DNA from: Paenibacillus taiwanensis DSM 18679
GTDB lineage: Bacteria > Bacillota > Bacilli > Paenibacillales > Paenibacillaceae
Length of the DNA: 54,470 bases
Direction: 5' to 3'
NCBI RefSeq assembly: GCF_000425125.1
Contig: NZ_KE384308.1
Span: forward strand, 1 to 54,470
Notes under the pieces: model-generated
The model's input: only the letters and a program-made list of their open reading frames with translations
Told to the model about the DNA's origin: nothing
The model's database searches: none
Part shown: positions 42,977 through 51,651 of the stretch, piece after piece
Numbering within the stretch: the first letter of the stretch is position 1
Layout of the letters: every line of letters begins with the position of its first letter
Made by a program: the position numbers and the translations under genes

Positions 42977-43682
42977 TTCACATATAACCTCTTTAGCCGA
43001 TTTGAACTGGGCTGAGCTGCATCAAACACTCGATGAACAGGGCTACGCCAAGCTACCACGCCTGCTATCAGCGCCAGCGTGTACAAACCTGATAGCTGGC
43101 TATACAGACGAGACCCTTTATCGTAAAACGATCGATATGTCACGCTATCGTTTCGGAAATGGGGAGTACAAATATTATGAGGCTCCCCTTCCAGAGCTGT
43201 TGCAGCAATTCCGTGAGGGCCTATACCCTGAGCTCGCCAAAGCGGCCAATCGCTGGCTGAAACTATTAAATCAATCATCCGCATATCCGGATACCTTGAC
43301 AAGTTTTCTCGATCAATGTCATGAAGCGGGGCAGACTCGTACCACCCCGCTTATTTTGAAATATGATAAAGGAGGCTACAATTGTCTCCATCAGGATTTA
43401 TATGGTGACGTCTACTTCCCTTTTCAAGTCGTATTTGCGCTGAACCAACGGGAAGACGATTACACTGGCGGAGAATTTTTACTTATCGAGCAGCGCCCGC
43501 GGGCGCAGAGCAGAGGCCACGTTATTACGTTAAATCAAGGTGAAGGGCTCATATTCCCAACCCAACAGCGCCCAGTAGCAGGTGCGCGTGGCTATTATAG
43601 GGTGACTTTGCGGCATGGCGTAGGCACGATCACATCAGGAACACGTTACAGCATGGGGCTTATTTTCCATGATGCGAAGTGA
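42969..43682 (+). CDS. 2-oxoglutarate/Fe(II) oxygenase
   Basis: 237 residues from a GTG start. The iron-binding motif is H141-x-D143 in CLHQDLYGDVYFPF, the distal histidine is in VTLRHGVGTITSG, and the 2-oxoglutarate Arg follows (GTRYSMGLIFHD). EFLLIEQRPRAQS and LIFPTQQRPV form the double-stranded beta-helix. GAAAGGAGCTGCATC lies before GTG 42969, which overlaps the ogt stop; an ATG at 42951 is on top of this ribosome site and is less likely. Its place after ogt suggests oxidative removal of alkyl lesions, though prolyl-hydroxylase-like roles are also known in the fold. Confidence 0.85.
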   Translation: MSDSHITSLADLNWAELHQTLDEQGYAKLPRLLSAPACTNLIAGYTDETLYRKTIDMSRYRFGNGEYKYYEAPLPELLQQFREGLYPELAKAANRWLKLLNQSSAYPDTLTSFLDQCHEAGQTRTTPLILKYDKGGYNCLHQDLYGDVYFPFQVVFALNQREDDYTGGEFLLIEQRPRAQSRGHVITLNQGEGLIFPTQQRPVAGARGYYRVTLRHGVGTITSGTRYSMGLIFHDAK

Positions 43683-43722
43683 AGGTCAAAATACTTTTAT
43701 CATTTTCCTGAGATAAATGGAG

Positions 43723-43837
43723 GTGTCAGTTATAACTGTGGATATGCACGCACTGTCTTTCACAGCCAGATGTATGACCACCCTTCTCAGGGAGGCTATA
43801 CATCTGGACTCGCTTTATGAACGAGTGTACACTGACA
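43723..43837. repeat. Nested inverted repeat between convergent genes
   Basis: The inner stem CCAGATGTAT/ATACATCTGG (43766-43807) lies inside an outer pair TGTCAGT (43724-43730) and ACTGACA (43831-43837). It could be a two-way terminator or a small non-autonomous mobile element of about 115 bp. A short open frame across it is not convincing. Confidence 0.45.
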
Positions 43838-43954
43838 GCCATAAGACTTCTAAACATGAACCCTTTACAATAAATAACATCTTTGATGTTCGCCATTGCT
43901 ATTACTATAGTTGATGATTGATCTTAAAACTTGATCACATCTCACAAGCATCCA

Positions 43955-44590
43955 TCACTGTACAATAATGCCCAACAAACCCACAAAAGTTGATGCCTGA
44001 TGGCTGGCGATCATACACCCTTCTAAATCCTCAGCCTCCACTTTAAGCTCATTAAAGTGACAGTCACTAAGATCGACCCCCTTTAGCTTGGAACCGACCA
44101 TATCAGATTGATCAAGATGACAACGGGAAAAGTTTAATTTTTGAATTGTAGAACTAAAATAGTCTGCACTTTCTAACCGACAATCTTCAAAGCTCACCTG
44201 CTTAAATTTAGCGAGGCGAAAACTCACAAAATCAGCTAAGCAGTCCATAAAACGGACATTTTGAAATCTACTCTGCGAGAAGTTTGTGCCAATGAGCTTA
44301 CAATTTCTAAATTCAATACGATGAAGGAATGCACTTGTAAAAGTAACATTTGAAAAATCGCATTTCTCGAAAACTATGTCTGTAAGTTCGATTTGTTCCA
44401 ATGTTGACGCTGTAATAGTTACATTTCTAAACAGCATTTTATCCATCGAAACTTTGACTGCATCCTGATATTCAAGCGTGACGTTTTCAATGACTCCAGT
44501 ACTGATTTCATCTTTTGATGCTAATGTGTGAATGGATTGGGCTTCAAGTAACTCCACTGGTATTTTAGGCGGGTCAATCTTAAATTTCAT
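43955..44590 (-). CDS. Pentapeptide-repeat protein
   Basis: 211 residues. From about residue 50 it is built of A(D/N)LxF-type five-residue repeats, seen as LTDIVFEKCDFSNVTFTSAF, LHRIEFRNCKLIGTNFSQSR and FQNVRFMDCLADFVSFRLAK, which should form a right-handed square beta-helix. The end (ASTFVGLLGIIVQ) is hydrophobic. It resembles generic YjbI/YybG-type proteins of unknown role; gyrase-protecting Qnr-like function cannot be claimed. The start at 44590 is preferred, with TGGAGGATACT before it, over ATG 44602, which overlaps that site. Confidence 0.8.
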   Translation of the reverse strand: MKFKIDPPKIPVELLEAQSIHTLASKDEISTGVIENVTLEYQDAVKVSMDKMLFRNVTITASTLEQIELTDIVFEKCDFSNVTFTSAFLHRIEFRNCKLIGTNFSQSRFQNVRFMDCLADFVSFRLAKFKQVSFEDCRLESADYFSSTIQKLNFSRCHLDQSDMVGSKLKGVDLSDCHFNELKVEAEDLEGCMIASHQASTFVGLLGIIVQ

Positions 44591-44853
44591 AGTATCCTCC
44601 ATTTTGTTTAAACCGACAATATGTAGCTCATTTAATTATATACACAGTATCTTATGCTAACAAATTTGACGTTTGTACTCGCTAATTCAGATGTTGCTAC
44701 CTAAACCGTTGTAAACAGCACTACTAACGGATCGGGAATGTCTGCAAGATCATATGGGAATTGAATGGATGATTTTGACTGGAATAGTCCACAGATAACC
44801 GATATATTATGGGGGAACAGCACGGCATATTTATAACTACGGAGGGCGCTGGC

Positions 44854-45666
44854 ATGGACGAGAAATCGGTTTACCGAACTAACATTATAGGTGCTCGCGA
44901 GGTTGAGGGCACTGTCACAGTTGACATGGACAAAAACACGGTTTACAAAACAAACAGCTTCTATTGGAATACAAAAGGAAGTGATTTTTTAGGAGCAATT
45001 GTGTTACCTTTTTATGGCGCATTTGTGTCTGAAGAAAAATGCCAGCTATTTGGTGATGTTTCGGGGAAAAAGATGCTGGAGATCGGCTGCGGCAACGGTC
45101 AATCTTTGCAATATCACGGGGAACGCAAAGCAAAAGAATTGTGGGCTGTGGATATATCAGAACAACAAATTGAAAAGGCAGCGCAACATTTGAAGGCATG
45201 TGATCTATCAGCCAAATTGATTTGTGCACCTATGGAAGAAGAATGTGGCATTCCTCTGGATTATTTCGACTTTGTTTACTCGATTTATGCAATAGGCTGG
45301 ACCACCGACCTTGAGGGGACTTTTTGCCGGATCGCTTCCTACCTAAAAAAAGACGGGGTATTTATATTCAGTTGGTCTCACCCTATCCATAAGTGTGTTG
45401 TTGCAGAACACGACATTCTCACTTTTAAAAAATGTTACTTCGATGAGTCCTGGTATTCGGTAACGCTTGATGGTGGCGCGCTAACATTATCAGATCGTAA
45501 ACTATCTACCTACGTGAATGCGCTGGCAAAAGCGGGGTTTGTCATTGAGGAAATGATCGAGCAATCAGATGAGGATCTTATGGAATCGATGGGCGAGAAC
45601 AACGATTTTGCAGAAAAAGCAAAGATGCTGCCAGTCACTTTTGTAATGAAGACAAGAAAACGATAG
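44854..45666 (+). CDS. Class I SAM-dependent methyltransferase
   Basis: 270 residues from the chosen start. The SAM-binding loop is MLEIGCGNGQSLQYHG; motif II is LWAVDISEQQIEKAAQHL, motif III DFVYSIYAIGWTTDLEG, motif IV FIFSWSHPIHKC. The target is unknown; small-molecule methylation is the usual role of this Methyltransf_11-type group. ACGGAGGGCGCTGGC precedes ATG 44854; an earlier ATG at 44809 has a poorer site. The N-terminus shows an internal copy: DEKSVYRTN near the start and DKNTVYKTN about 28 residues on, so the gene's 5' end may have been duplicated. Confidence 0.85.
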   Translation: MDEKSVYRTNIIGAREVEGTVTVDMDKNTVYKTNSFYWNTKGSDFLGAIVLPFYGAFVSEEKCQLFGDVSGKKMLEIGCGNGQSLQYHGERKAKELWAVDISEQQIEKAAQHLKACDLSAKLICAPMEEECGIPLDYFDFVYSIYAIGWTTDLEGTFCRIASYLKKDGVFIFSWSHPIHKCVVAEHDILTFKKCYFDESWYSVTLDGGALTLSDRKLSTYVNALAKAGFVIEEMIEQSDEDLMESMGENNDFAEKAKMLPVTFVMKTRKR

Positions 45667-45809
45667 TAACCAATAGCATAATGAAAACTAGACGACCGTC
45701 CCCTGGTAATAATAGTGAGAAACGGTCGCAGCATAATGGTGTCTTTATATACTTGTCTACTTGCCAGGGGATGATCAATTTAAATCTAATTCATAATTTT
45801 TAATTCTAT

Positions 45810-46664
45810 TTAACGAGCAATTACTTCCCGTACATCGCCGGTTCCGTCATCGATAATACGTATAGTTTTGTCATCAATAAGTTGAATGGTGCCGTCCGAC
45901 TTCAAGCTTTCATGTTTCTCCACTAACCCGTGAGCGACGGATTTGCGAATGAGCCCTTGGTCTTTGAATACTAAAGTATACAGGTCATGCTCGCCAGTCT
46001 TTCGATTAGTATATTCAATGGTGAGGAGAAGGAGATTTTTCGGACTCGTATTAAAGGTAAAAGTGAAATTGTGCGTATTTACATTCATATCTTTTATGCC
46101 CAACGGAATTGTATGTTGTTTTCCTGTGTAAACATTCGTAATCTCTAAATCTCCTGTTTCAGCGCGAATGATATACACGTAACCCCACATACTGTCATAA
46201 AATGTATCCTTATAATTGTTGAGACCCGTTACGGTAATCTTCCCCGTCTTCGTATCTTGATTCGTTACTTCTCCACCTAGAGCAGATGTAAGAAATCGAA
46301 TCGGCACATAGAGGTGACTAATATACTCCACGGGTTCTCTGCCCATATCCACCTTTTTACCATCAACTTCAGCCATTCTGCTTCCGAGATGAATAACAAT
46401 GCGCTTTTGATACCCTTTCAAAATCCTCGTCTTTTCTTTACCCATCTCACTAATTAGACCTGCGTCGTTGCCCATCGAGTAAAAATTGCCGTAAGTGACT
46501 CCGTCCTTAAGGAGCGTTTCAACATGATTGACCCGGCCGTCTTCCCATTGCACTTCCAATTCGACGTATTTGCCAGCTGCATTCGTTTGTTGCACCCCCA
46601 GTGGTAAAAGCAATGACATCATCAGTAAAATGGAAACGGTATGCTTCCAAGCGTTTACTCTCAT
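45810..46664 (-). CDS. Secreted stalk-domain (copper amine oxidase N-terminal-like) protein
   Basis: 284 residues with a signal peptide (TVSILLMMSLLLPLGVQQTN, cut near AA-GK). The CuAO_N1 domain lies at about 80-150 (RIVIHLGSRMAEVDGKKVDM, YVPIRFLTSALGGEVTNQDT, ITVTG), a common extracellular module in Paenibacillus without oxidase activity. The rest is beta-rich and ends IRIIDDGTGDVREVIAR. It should be exported or wall-associated; the role is unknown. The start follows GCGGGTGAGCATTT, a moderate ribosome site. Confidence 0.82.
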   Translation of the reverse strand: MRVNAWKHTVSILLMMSLLLPLGVQQTNAAGKYVELEVQWEDGRVNHVETLLKDGVTYGNFYSMGNDAGLISEMGKEKTRILKGYQKRIVIHLGSRMAEVDGKKVDMGREPVEYISHLYVPIRFLTSALGGEVTNQDTKTGKITVTGLNNYKDTFYDSMWGYVYIIRAETGDLEITNVYTGKQHTIPLGIKDMNVNTHNFTFTFNTSPKNLLLLTIEYTNRKTGEHDLYTLVFKDQGLIRKSVAHGLVEKHESLKSDGTIQLIDDKTIRIIDDGTGDVREVIAR

Positions 46665-46831
46665 AAATGCTCACCCGCTACATGGAATTTTATGTTACAC
46701 AATACAAACGTGTACTACTTATAAAAAGTTGCGGAACAATAGAAACTAGGTACACAGAATGCCGATTTCCGAAGGAGTATATTACTAATTTATCCTTATT
46801 CAATATAACACATTTTTTCAAATGTCTTCTT

Positions 46832-47533
46832 TTAGTTGTTCCTTAGATTGGCTAATGCTCTTTTAGCTGCTAATTTCCCATTATGCATTCCGTTTATGGA
46901 AACCTCTATTAATTTTTCCCTAGCTGGTGCATATTTATGAAAACCGATAATCTCACAAGCTCTTTCTTGGACATACATATCATCATCATCTAAATACTTC
47001 ATTAAGGAATCAATATATCTTTTTGGCGTTAATGCCATAATTGAAAAAATATACTGACAGCGAATCTCATCACTTATAAGTGAGTTAGAATTGATCAAAT
47101 GGTTCAGCGCGTCAATACAATCTGAGTCATCTGCAAGTTCAGAGTGACTAGATTCTGCATCTGAGGGATAGTCTTTTTTTAGATCATACCAATCGTAGTC
47201 AGGATGCAGTTCGAGTGTAGATAGAAATGAACTTATATTTCTATAACATGGTGCTAAATCCGTTTCCTCATGATTAATGTAACTAATCTTGTATTTGCAT
47301 GCTCCTTGAAAATGTAAACCTATATAGTTCGAATGATCATCGGTCCATAACGGAACCACATTTTGATACACCTCAATGCTAGACATAAAATCAGCTGTTT
47401 CAATTATTTCATCGAAGGTCATCAATCTCAATAAGTAAGTTTGAGTCTGCTGTTGCTTATTGTGAGCTTCTAACGCTTCCACTATTGTAATGGGTACTGT
47501 GATCCTAAGTTTATTAAAAAGCTCTATGAACAT
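46832..47533 (-). CDS. SUKH-like N-terminal domain with C-terminal HEAT repeats (immunity-type)
   Basis: 233 residues. The first 135 resemble the SMI1/KNR4 (SUKH) fold: helix FIELFNKLRITVPITIVEAL, then LMTFDEIIETADF and LWTDDHSNYIGLHFQG. The C-terminal 95 form two HEAT repeats (YIDSLMKYLDDDDMYVQERA; EIIGFHKYAPAREKLIEVSI). SUKH proteins often neutralise nuclease toxins; HEAT parts bind partners. The start at 47533 is preferred because CAAAGGAGCCGAAGC precedes it; the ATG at 47569 lacks one. It is the last of a run of six immunity-type genes on this strand. Confidence 0.65.
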   Translation of the reverse strand: MFIELFNKLRITVPITIVEALEAHNKQQQTQTYLLRLMTFDEIIETADFMSSIEVYQNVVPLWTDDHSNYIGLHFQGACKYKISYINHEETDLAPCYRNISSFLSTLELHPDYDWYDLKKDYPSDAESSHSELADDSDCIDALNHLINSNSLISDEIRCQYIFSIMALTPKRYIDSLMKYLDDDDMYVQERACEIIGFHKYAPAREKLIEVSINGMHNGKLAAKRALANLRNN

Positions 47534-47717
47534 GCTTCGGCTCCTTTGAATAAAATGATCATTCTGCATTTCATTTCATGTCTTGTGCACGAACTTCGTA
47601 AATCTGGCTGTCATATAGCAGCAGCCTGCATACAAAGGAACTATCGTGTCCTAGGTTAATTTCATTTCTAGTTTCATCAGTTGGATCTGTACAAGTTGCA
47701 GCACTCCTATTTACGCC

Positions 47718-49121
47718 TTACTCCATTTTTTGCGTCATAAATTGTTTGAATCTTGTAAAATACTGCTCTGAAGCCTCCCAGCGCCGACGGTCCAAAAAGG
47801 AAATGTCATGCCTGCCGTATTGCTCAGGCGGCTGATAATGCCGAGAAACATAAGCTCCATGTTCCAGTGAATAAAAATAGTACGCTTCATCAGGCGTTTT
47901 GATTTCTATCCGCGCATGGAGGTAGTCTCCATCTTCGTCTGTACGTGCTTGACGGAAGGTGTAACATTTAGAGCCATCCCAGAATCCGTCATCCTCCGCC
48001 TCTTCCAAAGACATGGCCTGAATTACAGGGGACTGTAAAATGTCCTGCACATCCTGTACTTCAATGTTGCGTAAATATAGCTCAGCCATATTAACGCAGG
48101 TCAGCAGCATCGTCCAGCGATCACGAATCTCGGCTTGCTCTTCTTGAGGCTCTTCTGTGATGTCCTCCCACTCAGAACCTTCTTCTACGGTTCTCCTTAG
48201 CAAACCAACGGAAAGATCTTTCTCCACCCAAATAAAATAGTGATGAAGATAATCCTTCATATAAACGCTGAGATTTGGGTGATCCCCGTCAGCATCAACA
48301 GGCTCCTTCTGCACTTTGAAAAGTACACCTTGTTCCTGGAAATCAAAGGATGGCTCGTCCTGCGGCATTAAAATACATTCGGTCAATTTTAATATGTTTT
48401 CCGCATTGATTGTGTTGTGGGTAAAATATAAAGGAACAGGTTTCTCCTTCATGTCGGATTCATTGCGTTGTTTTAATGCGGAACGACCTTCTTTCATAAC
48501 GGTTACCAGCGTGCCAAAACAAAAGCCAACCTCATCCTCATACTCATCATCGTCCTCGTCGTCTTCCTTATCCACAAATACTTCATCGATTAACACCTCA
48601 TGAATGCCTGCTGGAAGCCCGTACAATACGCCGTCCCCCGCCCACACATTTACGATACAAGAGATTGATTTCTTCCCGTCTACATTGAATTTGTACTCGT
48701 CATCCTGAACTAAAACCGCAGCGCTGAGATCACCTTTAACAATCGTTTCCCCGTGATTGTAAGAGCCGCACAATATTTCCTCGACCATCAGATTGCCCGA
48801 AACATAAATTTCCTGTCCGCCTACAGCTATATTTTTCGCACTCAAATTACCGGTCACCATGAGTCCTATGGCACCATCTGTTTCTTGATTATAGAGATTG
48901 TCTACAGTAAAATTACCATCAATAAAAAGGAGGATTACCTCTTTTTGTTGCGGAAATGGCTGCTCCCAATCCAGATTTAGTGCATGCAGCGTCAAATCCC
49001 CTTCATAATAAGCGACAAGGTTCTCGTCACTAAAATCATGATAAAACTTCGCCCACCAAGAGCCTTCCGCATACTTATCTGAAAGCTGACTAATTGGAAT
49101 GAATTGAAAAGAGTTGCTCAT
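47718..49121 (-). CDS. Polymer-forming/bactofilin-like beta-solenoid protein, immunity-type
   Basis: 467 residues, cytoplasmic. Residues about 40-165 are regular short beta strands (VILLFIDGNFTVDNLYNQET, IGLMVTGNLSAKNIAVGGQE, YVSGNLMVEEILCGSYNHGE), as in beta-solenoid or bactofilin-type domains. A very acidic stretch (VDKEDDEDDDEYEDEV) divides this from a C-terminal mixed domain with YFTHNTINAENILKLTECIL and HARIEIKTPDEAYYFYSLEH. Similar proteins appear among predicted immunity proteins of contact-dependent toxins. The exact family is not recognised. AAAGGAAAAATAGGT precedes the ATG. Confidence 0.6.
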   Translation of the reverse strand: MSNSFQFIPISQLSDKYAEGSWWAKFYHDFSDENLVAYYEGDLTLHALNLDWEQPFPQQKEVILLFIDGNFTVDNLYNQETDGAIGLMVTGNLSAKNIAVGGQEIYVSGNLMVEEILCGSYNHGETIVKGDLSAAVLVQDDEYKFNVDGKKSISCIVNVWAGDGVLYGLPAGIHEVLIDEVFVDKEDDEDDDEYEDEVGFCFGTLVTVMKEGRSALKQRNESDMKEKPVPLYFTHNTINAENILKLTECILMPQDEPSFDFQEQGVLFKVQKEPVDADGDHPNLSVYMKDYLHHYFIWVEKDLSVGLLRRTVEEGSEWEDITEEPQEEQAEIRDRWTMLLTCVNMAELYLRNIEVQDVQDILQSPVIQAMSLEEAEDDGFWDGSKCYTFRQARTDEDGDYLHARIEIKTPDEAYYFYSLEHGAYVSRHYQPPEQYGRHDISFLDRRRWEASEQYFTRFKQFMTQKME

Positions 49122-49190
49122 ACCTATTTTTCCTTTCTTTTAGCAGTTTATAATATTTTCTCAGGAGTACAAATCATATTGAACTACGAA

Positions 49191-49811
49191 TTAATAAGGA
49201 CGAGTGGGATCTATGATGGAATGATGAAGCTCTTCTATGTAAGCATCAAAAGCATCTATGCCTTCTTGTAAAATTAGATGTGCTTCTTTAGGAGTAATGG
49301 GTATGACCCACAAGACACTAATTACTTCTTCACCTATTTTTATTTCTTCTACATGCTCACTTTCGCCCCTCAATTCATCAATTAAGAGAGCTTTTGCAGT
49401 CCAGTTCTCTGGTGCGAGTGCGCTCTCACTCATTACTCGTGGTACTTCGGAAGATTGAATATTTTCAATATTATGGGCAATTAAGTCGCAGAAATACGAT
49501 AATATGCGATCCACACTTTCTTGTCCCAAATCGGGTTGTAAAGCTAGCATCCATTCGGTGTTGATAGGTTTTCCCGTTTTTCGAATGGAATTAGAAAGAC
49601 CGACAGTTGTGAATCTCGCAGGAGTTTTGTCATTAATGGATGGAAAATAATAAATTTCAACATACACACCAATCTCTGGTTTTGTCATGATGACTCTATA
49701 TTTTGGCATAGACCATTCTTGCATGTACAAATGAAGAATAATTGTTCTTCTGATGTCGAAGTCCAAAATCTTTTCTTGGCTGGCTTCTTTTTTAATTTGC
49801 ACATCGATCAC
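49191..49811 (-). CDS. SUFU-domain protein (immunity-type), first copy
   Basis: 206 residues. The core reads PKYRVIMTKPEIGVYVEIYY, ARFTTVGLSNSIR, NTEWMLALQPDLGQESVDRI and SVLWVIPITPKEAHLILQEG, which matches bacterial suppressor-of-fused domain proteins. In bacteria these occur beside polymorphic toxins and are taken as immunity proteins. The start is GTG at 49811 with a weak ribosome site (AGAGAAAAC); GTG 49802 is an alternative. The gene before it on the same strand is a broken frame. Confidence 0.72.
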   Translation of the reverse strand: MIDVQIKKEASQEKILDFDIRRTIILHLYMQEWSMPKYRVIMTKPEIGVYVEIYYFPSINDKTPARFTTVGLSNSIRKTGKPINTEWMLALQPDLGQESVDRILSYFCDLIAHNIENIQSSEVPRVMSESALAPENWTAKALLIDELRGESEHVEEIKIGEEVISVLWVIPITPKEAHLILQEGIDAFDAYIEELHHSIIDPTRPY

Positions 49812-49836
49812 CTGTTTTCTCTATTGATATTCGCAG

Positions 49837-50193
49837 TCAAATTGTTGGCCGATGATTTCCTGCTTCTGTTGCCAGCAAGTGTGCGCAAATGCTCAATGCT
49901 TTGTTCAAATGGGAGAAATCACTTCGCATGAGATAAATGCTTGATGACAGTTTCTTTGCTCTAAGGACAATCGCATCTACATTGGAAAATTGAGGCTCAA
50001 TAGATGCTAGCACCCTCAGTAAAATAAGGCCAACATTTTTGTCTCCTATTAGTCTTGTAAATCTTGCCGCAGAAAATTGCTTGCGCAGAGCATTTTCATG
50101 ATTTAAAAGGTATGCGCTAAAAGAAATTTCAGCATTTTTGAGTTTGAAGAACAGACATTTAAAACGATTAATCCAGATCTTTAGCCCAACTAA
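49837..50193 (-). pseudogene. Start-less coding frame between two immunity-type genes
   Basis: 118 codons open from a stop at 50194-50196 to TGA at 49837-49839. The protein looks real (ALRKQFSAARFTRLIGDKNV, LILLRVLASIEPQFSNVDAI, KALSICAHLLATEAGNHRPT), helical and even in composition, but no ATG, GTG or TTG occurs before ATG at MRSD, about 40 codons from the end, and its left part overlaps the end of the DUF4265 gene. It is probably the 3' part of a deleted gene in the immunity array. I do not recognise the family. Confidence 0.45.
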
Positions 50194-50647
50194 CTAACTC
50201 TTCATCTTCTATATCATATGGATTTTTGTATATATTAGAGTAATAGTATTCGGATTCTAACAACTCTCTAATCTGGTTGAAAACATGATTGGTGGCACGA
50301 AATCCATTGCTGATGGGTGCGGTAAAGGCAAGCGACCCATTATCAAATCCATCTAAAGAACCAGAAAGCTCTTGTTTAACAATAGATTCGACTAATTCTA
50401 TTTTTTCCTTGCTAGGCTGATCTTTATAAATTTGAATGCAGAAATTACCGCCGTGTTGTATTAATTCAAATTCCCCGCTCGGATGGAGCCTTATCGTATC
50501 TCCTTTCGCAAGGCCTAGAGTCAGCCCTGGAGATGCACATAATTTGAATTTGTGATCGCATAGGTATTCTGCTGGAAGCTCTTCTAAAACGGCTACTTGT
50601 GAACTTGTGTCGGCCAAAACCTTAATCCATGTTAATTTATGTTCCAT
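50168..50647 (-). CDS. DUF4265 protein (immunity-type)
   Basis: 159 residues. It reads VAVLEELPAEYLCDHKFKLC, ASPGLTLGLAKGDTIRL and GEFELIQHGGNFCIQIYKDQ, the pattern of DUF4265, then a C-terminal helical part (HVFNQIRELLESEYYYSNIY). The family is found widely near toxin systems and is usually called hypothetical. TGAGGAGCGCAGA precedes the ATG. It is 74 bases after the SUFU gene and part of the same minus-strand run. Confidence 0.78.
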   Translation of the reverse strand: MEHKLTWIKVLADTSSQVAVLEELPAEYLCDHKFKLCASPGLTLGLAKGDTIRLHPSGEFELIQHGGNFCIQIYKDQPSKEKIELVESIVKQELSGSLDGFDNGSLAFTAPISNGFRATNHVFNQIRELLESEYYYSNIYKNPYDIEDEELVSWAKDLD

Positions 50648-50721
50648 TCTGCGCTCCTCAACGACCTCTTTTTATACATGACCTATCATCTTTAACGTAT
50701 CCACTATTGCCGTCAATACTT

Positions 50722-51441
50722 CTAGCCAGCTTTGCACGTATTGCGCCGATTCAAATCGACAATCTCGTTAATGCCGTACGCTTCGAATTTATCGAGCAGG
50801 GGGTCACTGCCATGCTTCAACTTTAAATCCATTTCTTCTGAATAGAGAGGAATGACGGCATAAAAATGTACGGTCCGCCCATCCCCCATGTCTAGTGAAA
50901 GAAATTCCTCGTCCACTTCAAGGGGAGGCAGCAAAATGATTCCGGTCATTTCCATTTGTTGCGAAAGCGGTTCAGCCGGATCTCCATTAGGCATCGTATG
51001 CTCCCAGCCAAGCCAAGTGTCGTACTCATGAGGAAAACGGGCCAACATTTTTAGCCATCGAATAGGCCAATAGTAATCCGGATTATGTAAATCTTCTTGC
51101 GTGAACCGCCAATCCGGTGGCAAGCAGATCATCAATTCCGCATATTCGTACTCTTCCGCTCCTTCTGGCGTATTCATGGCCTTAAAGCTCATGCCTGTTG
51201 TGAATAAAGTATAATAATTACGTTTGGGAGTCGGTTTTATGACGTGGACGTCAATGTGAACGACATCCGATAGGATTTCGTGGAACACGGAATCGATTTC
51301 ACCGAGATGCTGGCGCACGTGGTCTTCGATTTTCTCGCTCCATCCTACTTCACCGTACTCCGGAGGCTGCCAATTATTCTGTCTATCGTTATAACGATAG
51401 ATTGGGTACCCCGACTCCGAATATTCTGTCGATTTCGACAT
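50722..51441 (-). CDS. SUFU-domain protein (immunity-type), second copy
   Basis: 239 residues. The family body is strong: VVHIDVHVIKPTPKRNYYTL, FTTGMSFKAMN, EYAELMICLPPDWRF, WLKMLARFPHEYDTWLGWEH and LHFYAVIPLYSEEM-like sequence toward the end, then AYGINEIVDLNRRNT. It is distant from the other SUFU copy at 49191-49811. AAAGGAGTGGCGACT before ATG 51441 decides the start over a GTG nine bases upstream. It is the first gene of the immunity-type run. Confidence 0.85.
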   Translation of the reverse strand: MSKSTEYSESGYPIYRYNDRQNNWQPPEYGEVGWSEKIEDHVRQHLGEIDSVFHEILSDVVHIDVHVIKPTPKRNYYTLFTTGMSFKAMNTPEGAEEYEYAELMICLPPDWRFTQEDLHNPDYYWPIRWLKMLARFPHEYDTWLGWEHTMPNGDPAEPLSQQMEMTGIILLPPLEVDEEFLSLDMGDGRTVHFYAVIPLYSEEMDLKLKHGSDPLLDKFEAYGINEIVDLNRRNTCKAG

Positions 51442-51601
51442 AGTCGCCACTCCTTTTCTTCTTCCAATTTCATCTATTTCATCATACCATAATGTTTATA
51501 AACAAGGGATAAATCCCCTCTTCCCAATGTTCTTCCAACTCGCAGGCAGCTTCATAGCTCCTCTTCATTTGCAGATTCATCATGAACCTGCCAAAATCGC
51601 C

Positions 51602-51634
51602 AACAAGCTGACGCGAATACAGCGTCAGCTTGTT
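51602..51634 (-). terminator. Likely terminator of the AraC/binding-protein gene
   Basis: Perfect 13-bp stem AACAAGCTGACGC/GCGTCAGCTTGTT with loop of seven, 18 bases after the stop at 51652. Few T follow on the minus strand; on the plus strand a T-run follows at a distance. Confidence 0.55.
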
Positions 51635-51651
51635 AATTCGAAACACCTTTT

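Noticed and set aside
43717..43914. 65-codon plus-strand frame after the oxygenase gene
   Set aside because: It runs across the nested inverted repeat, lacks a ribosome site and has no recognisable protein features.
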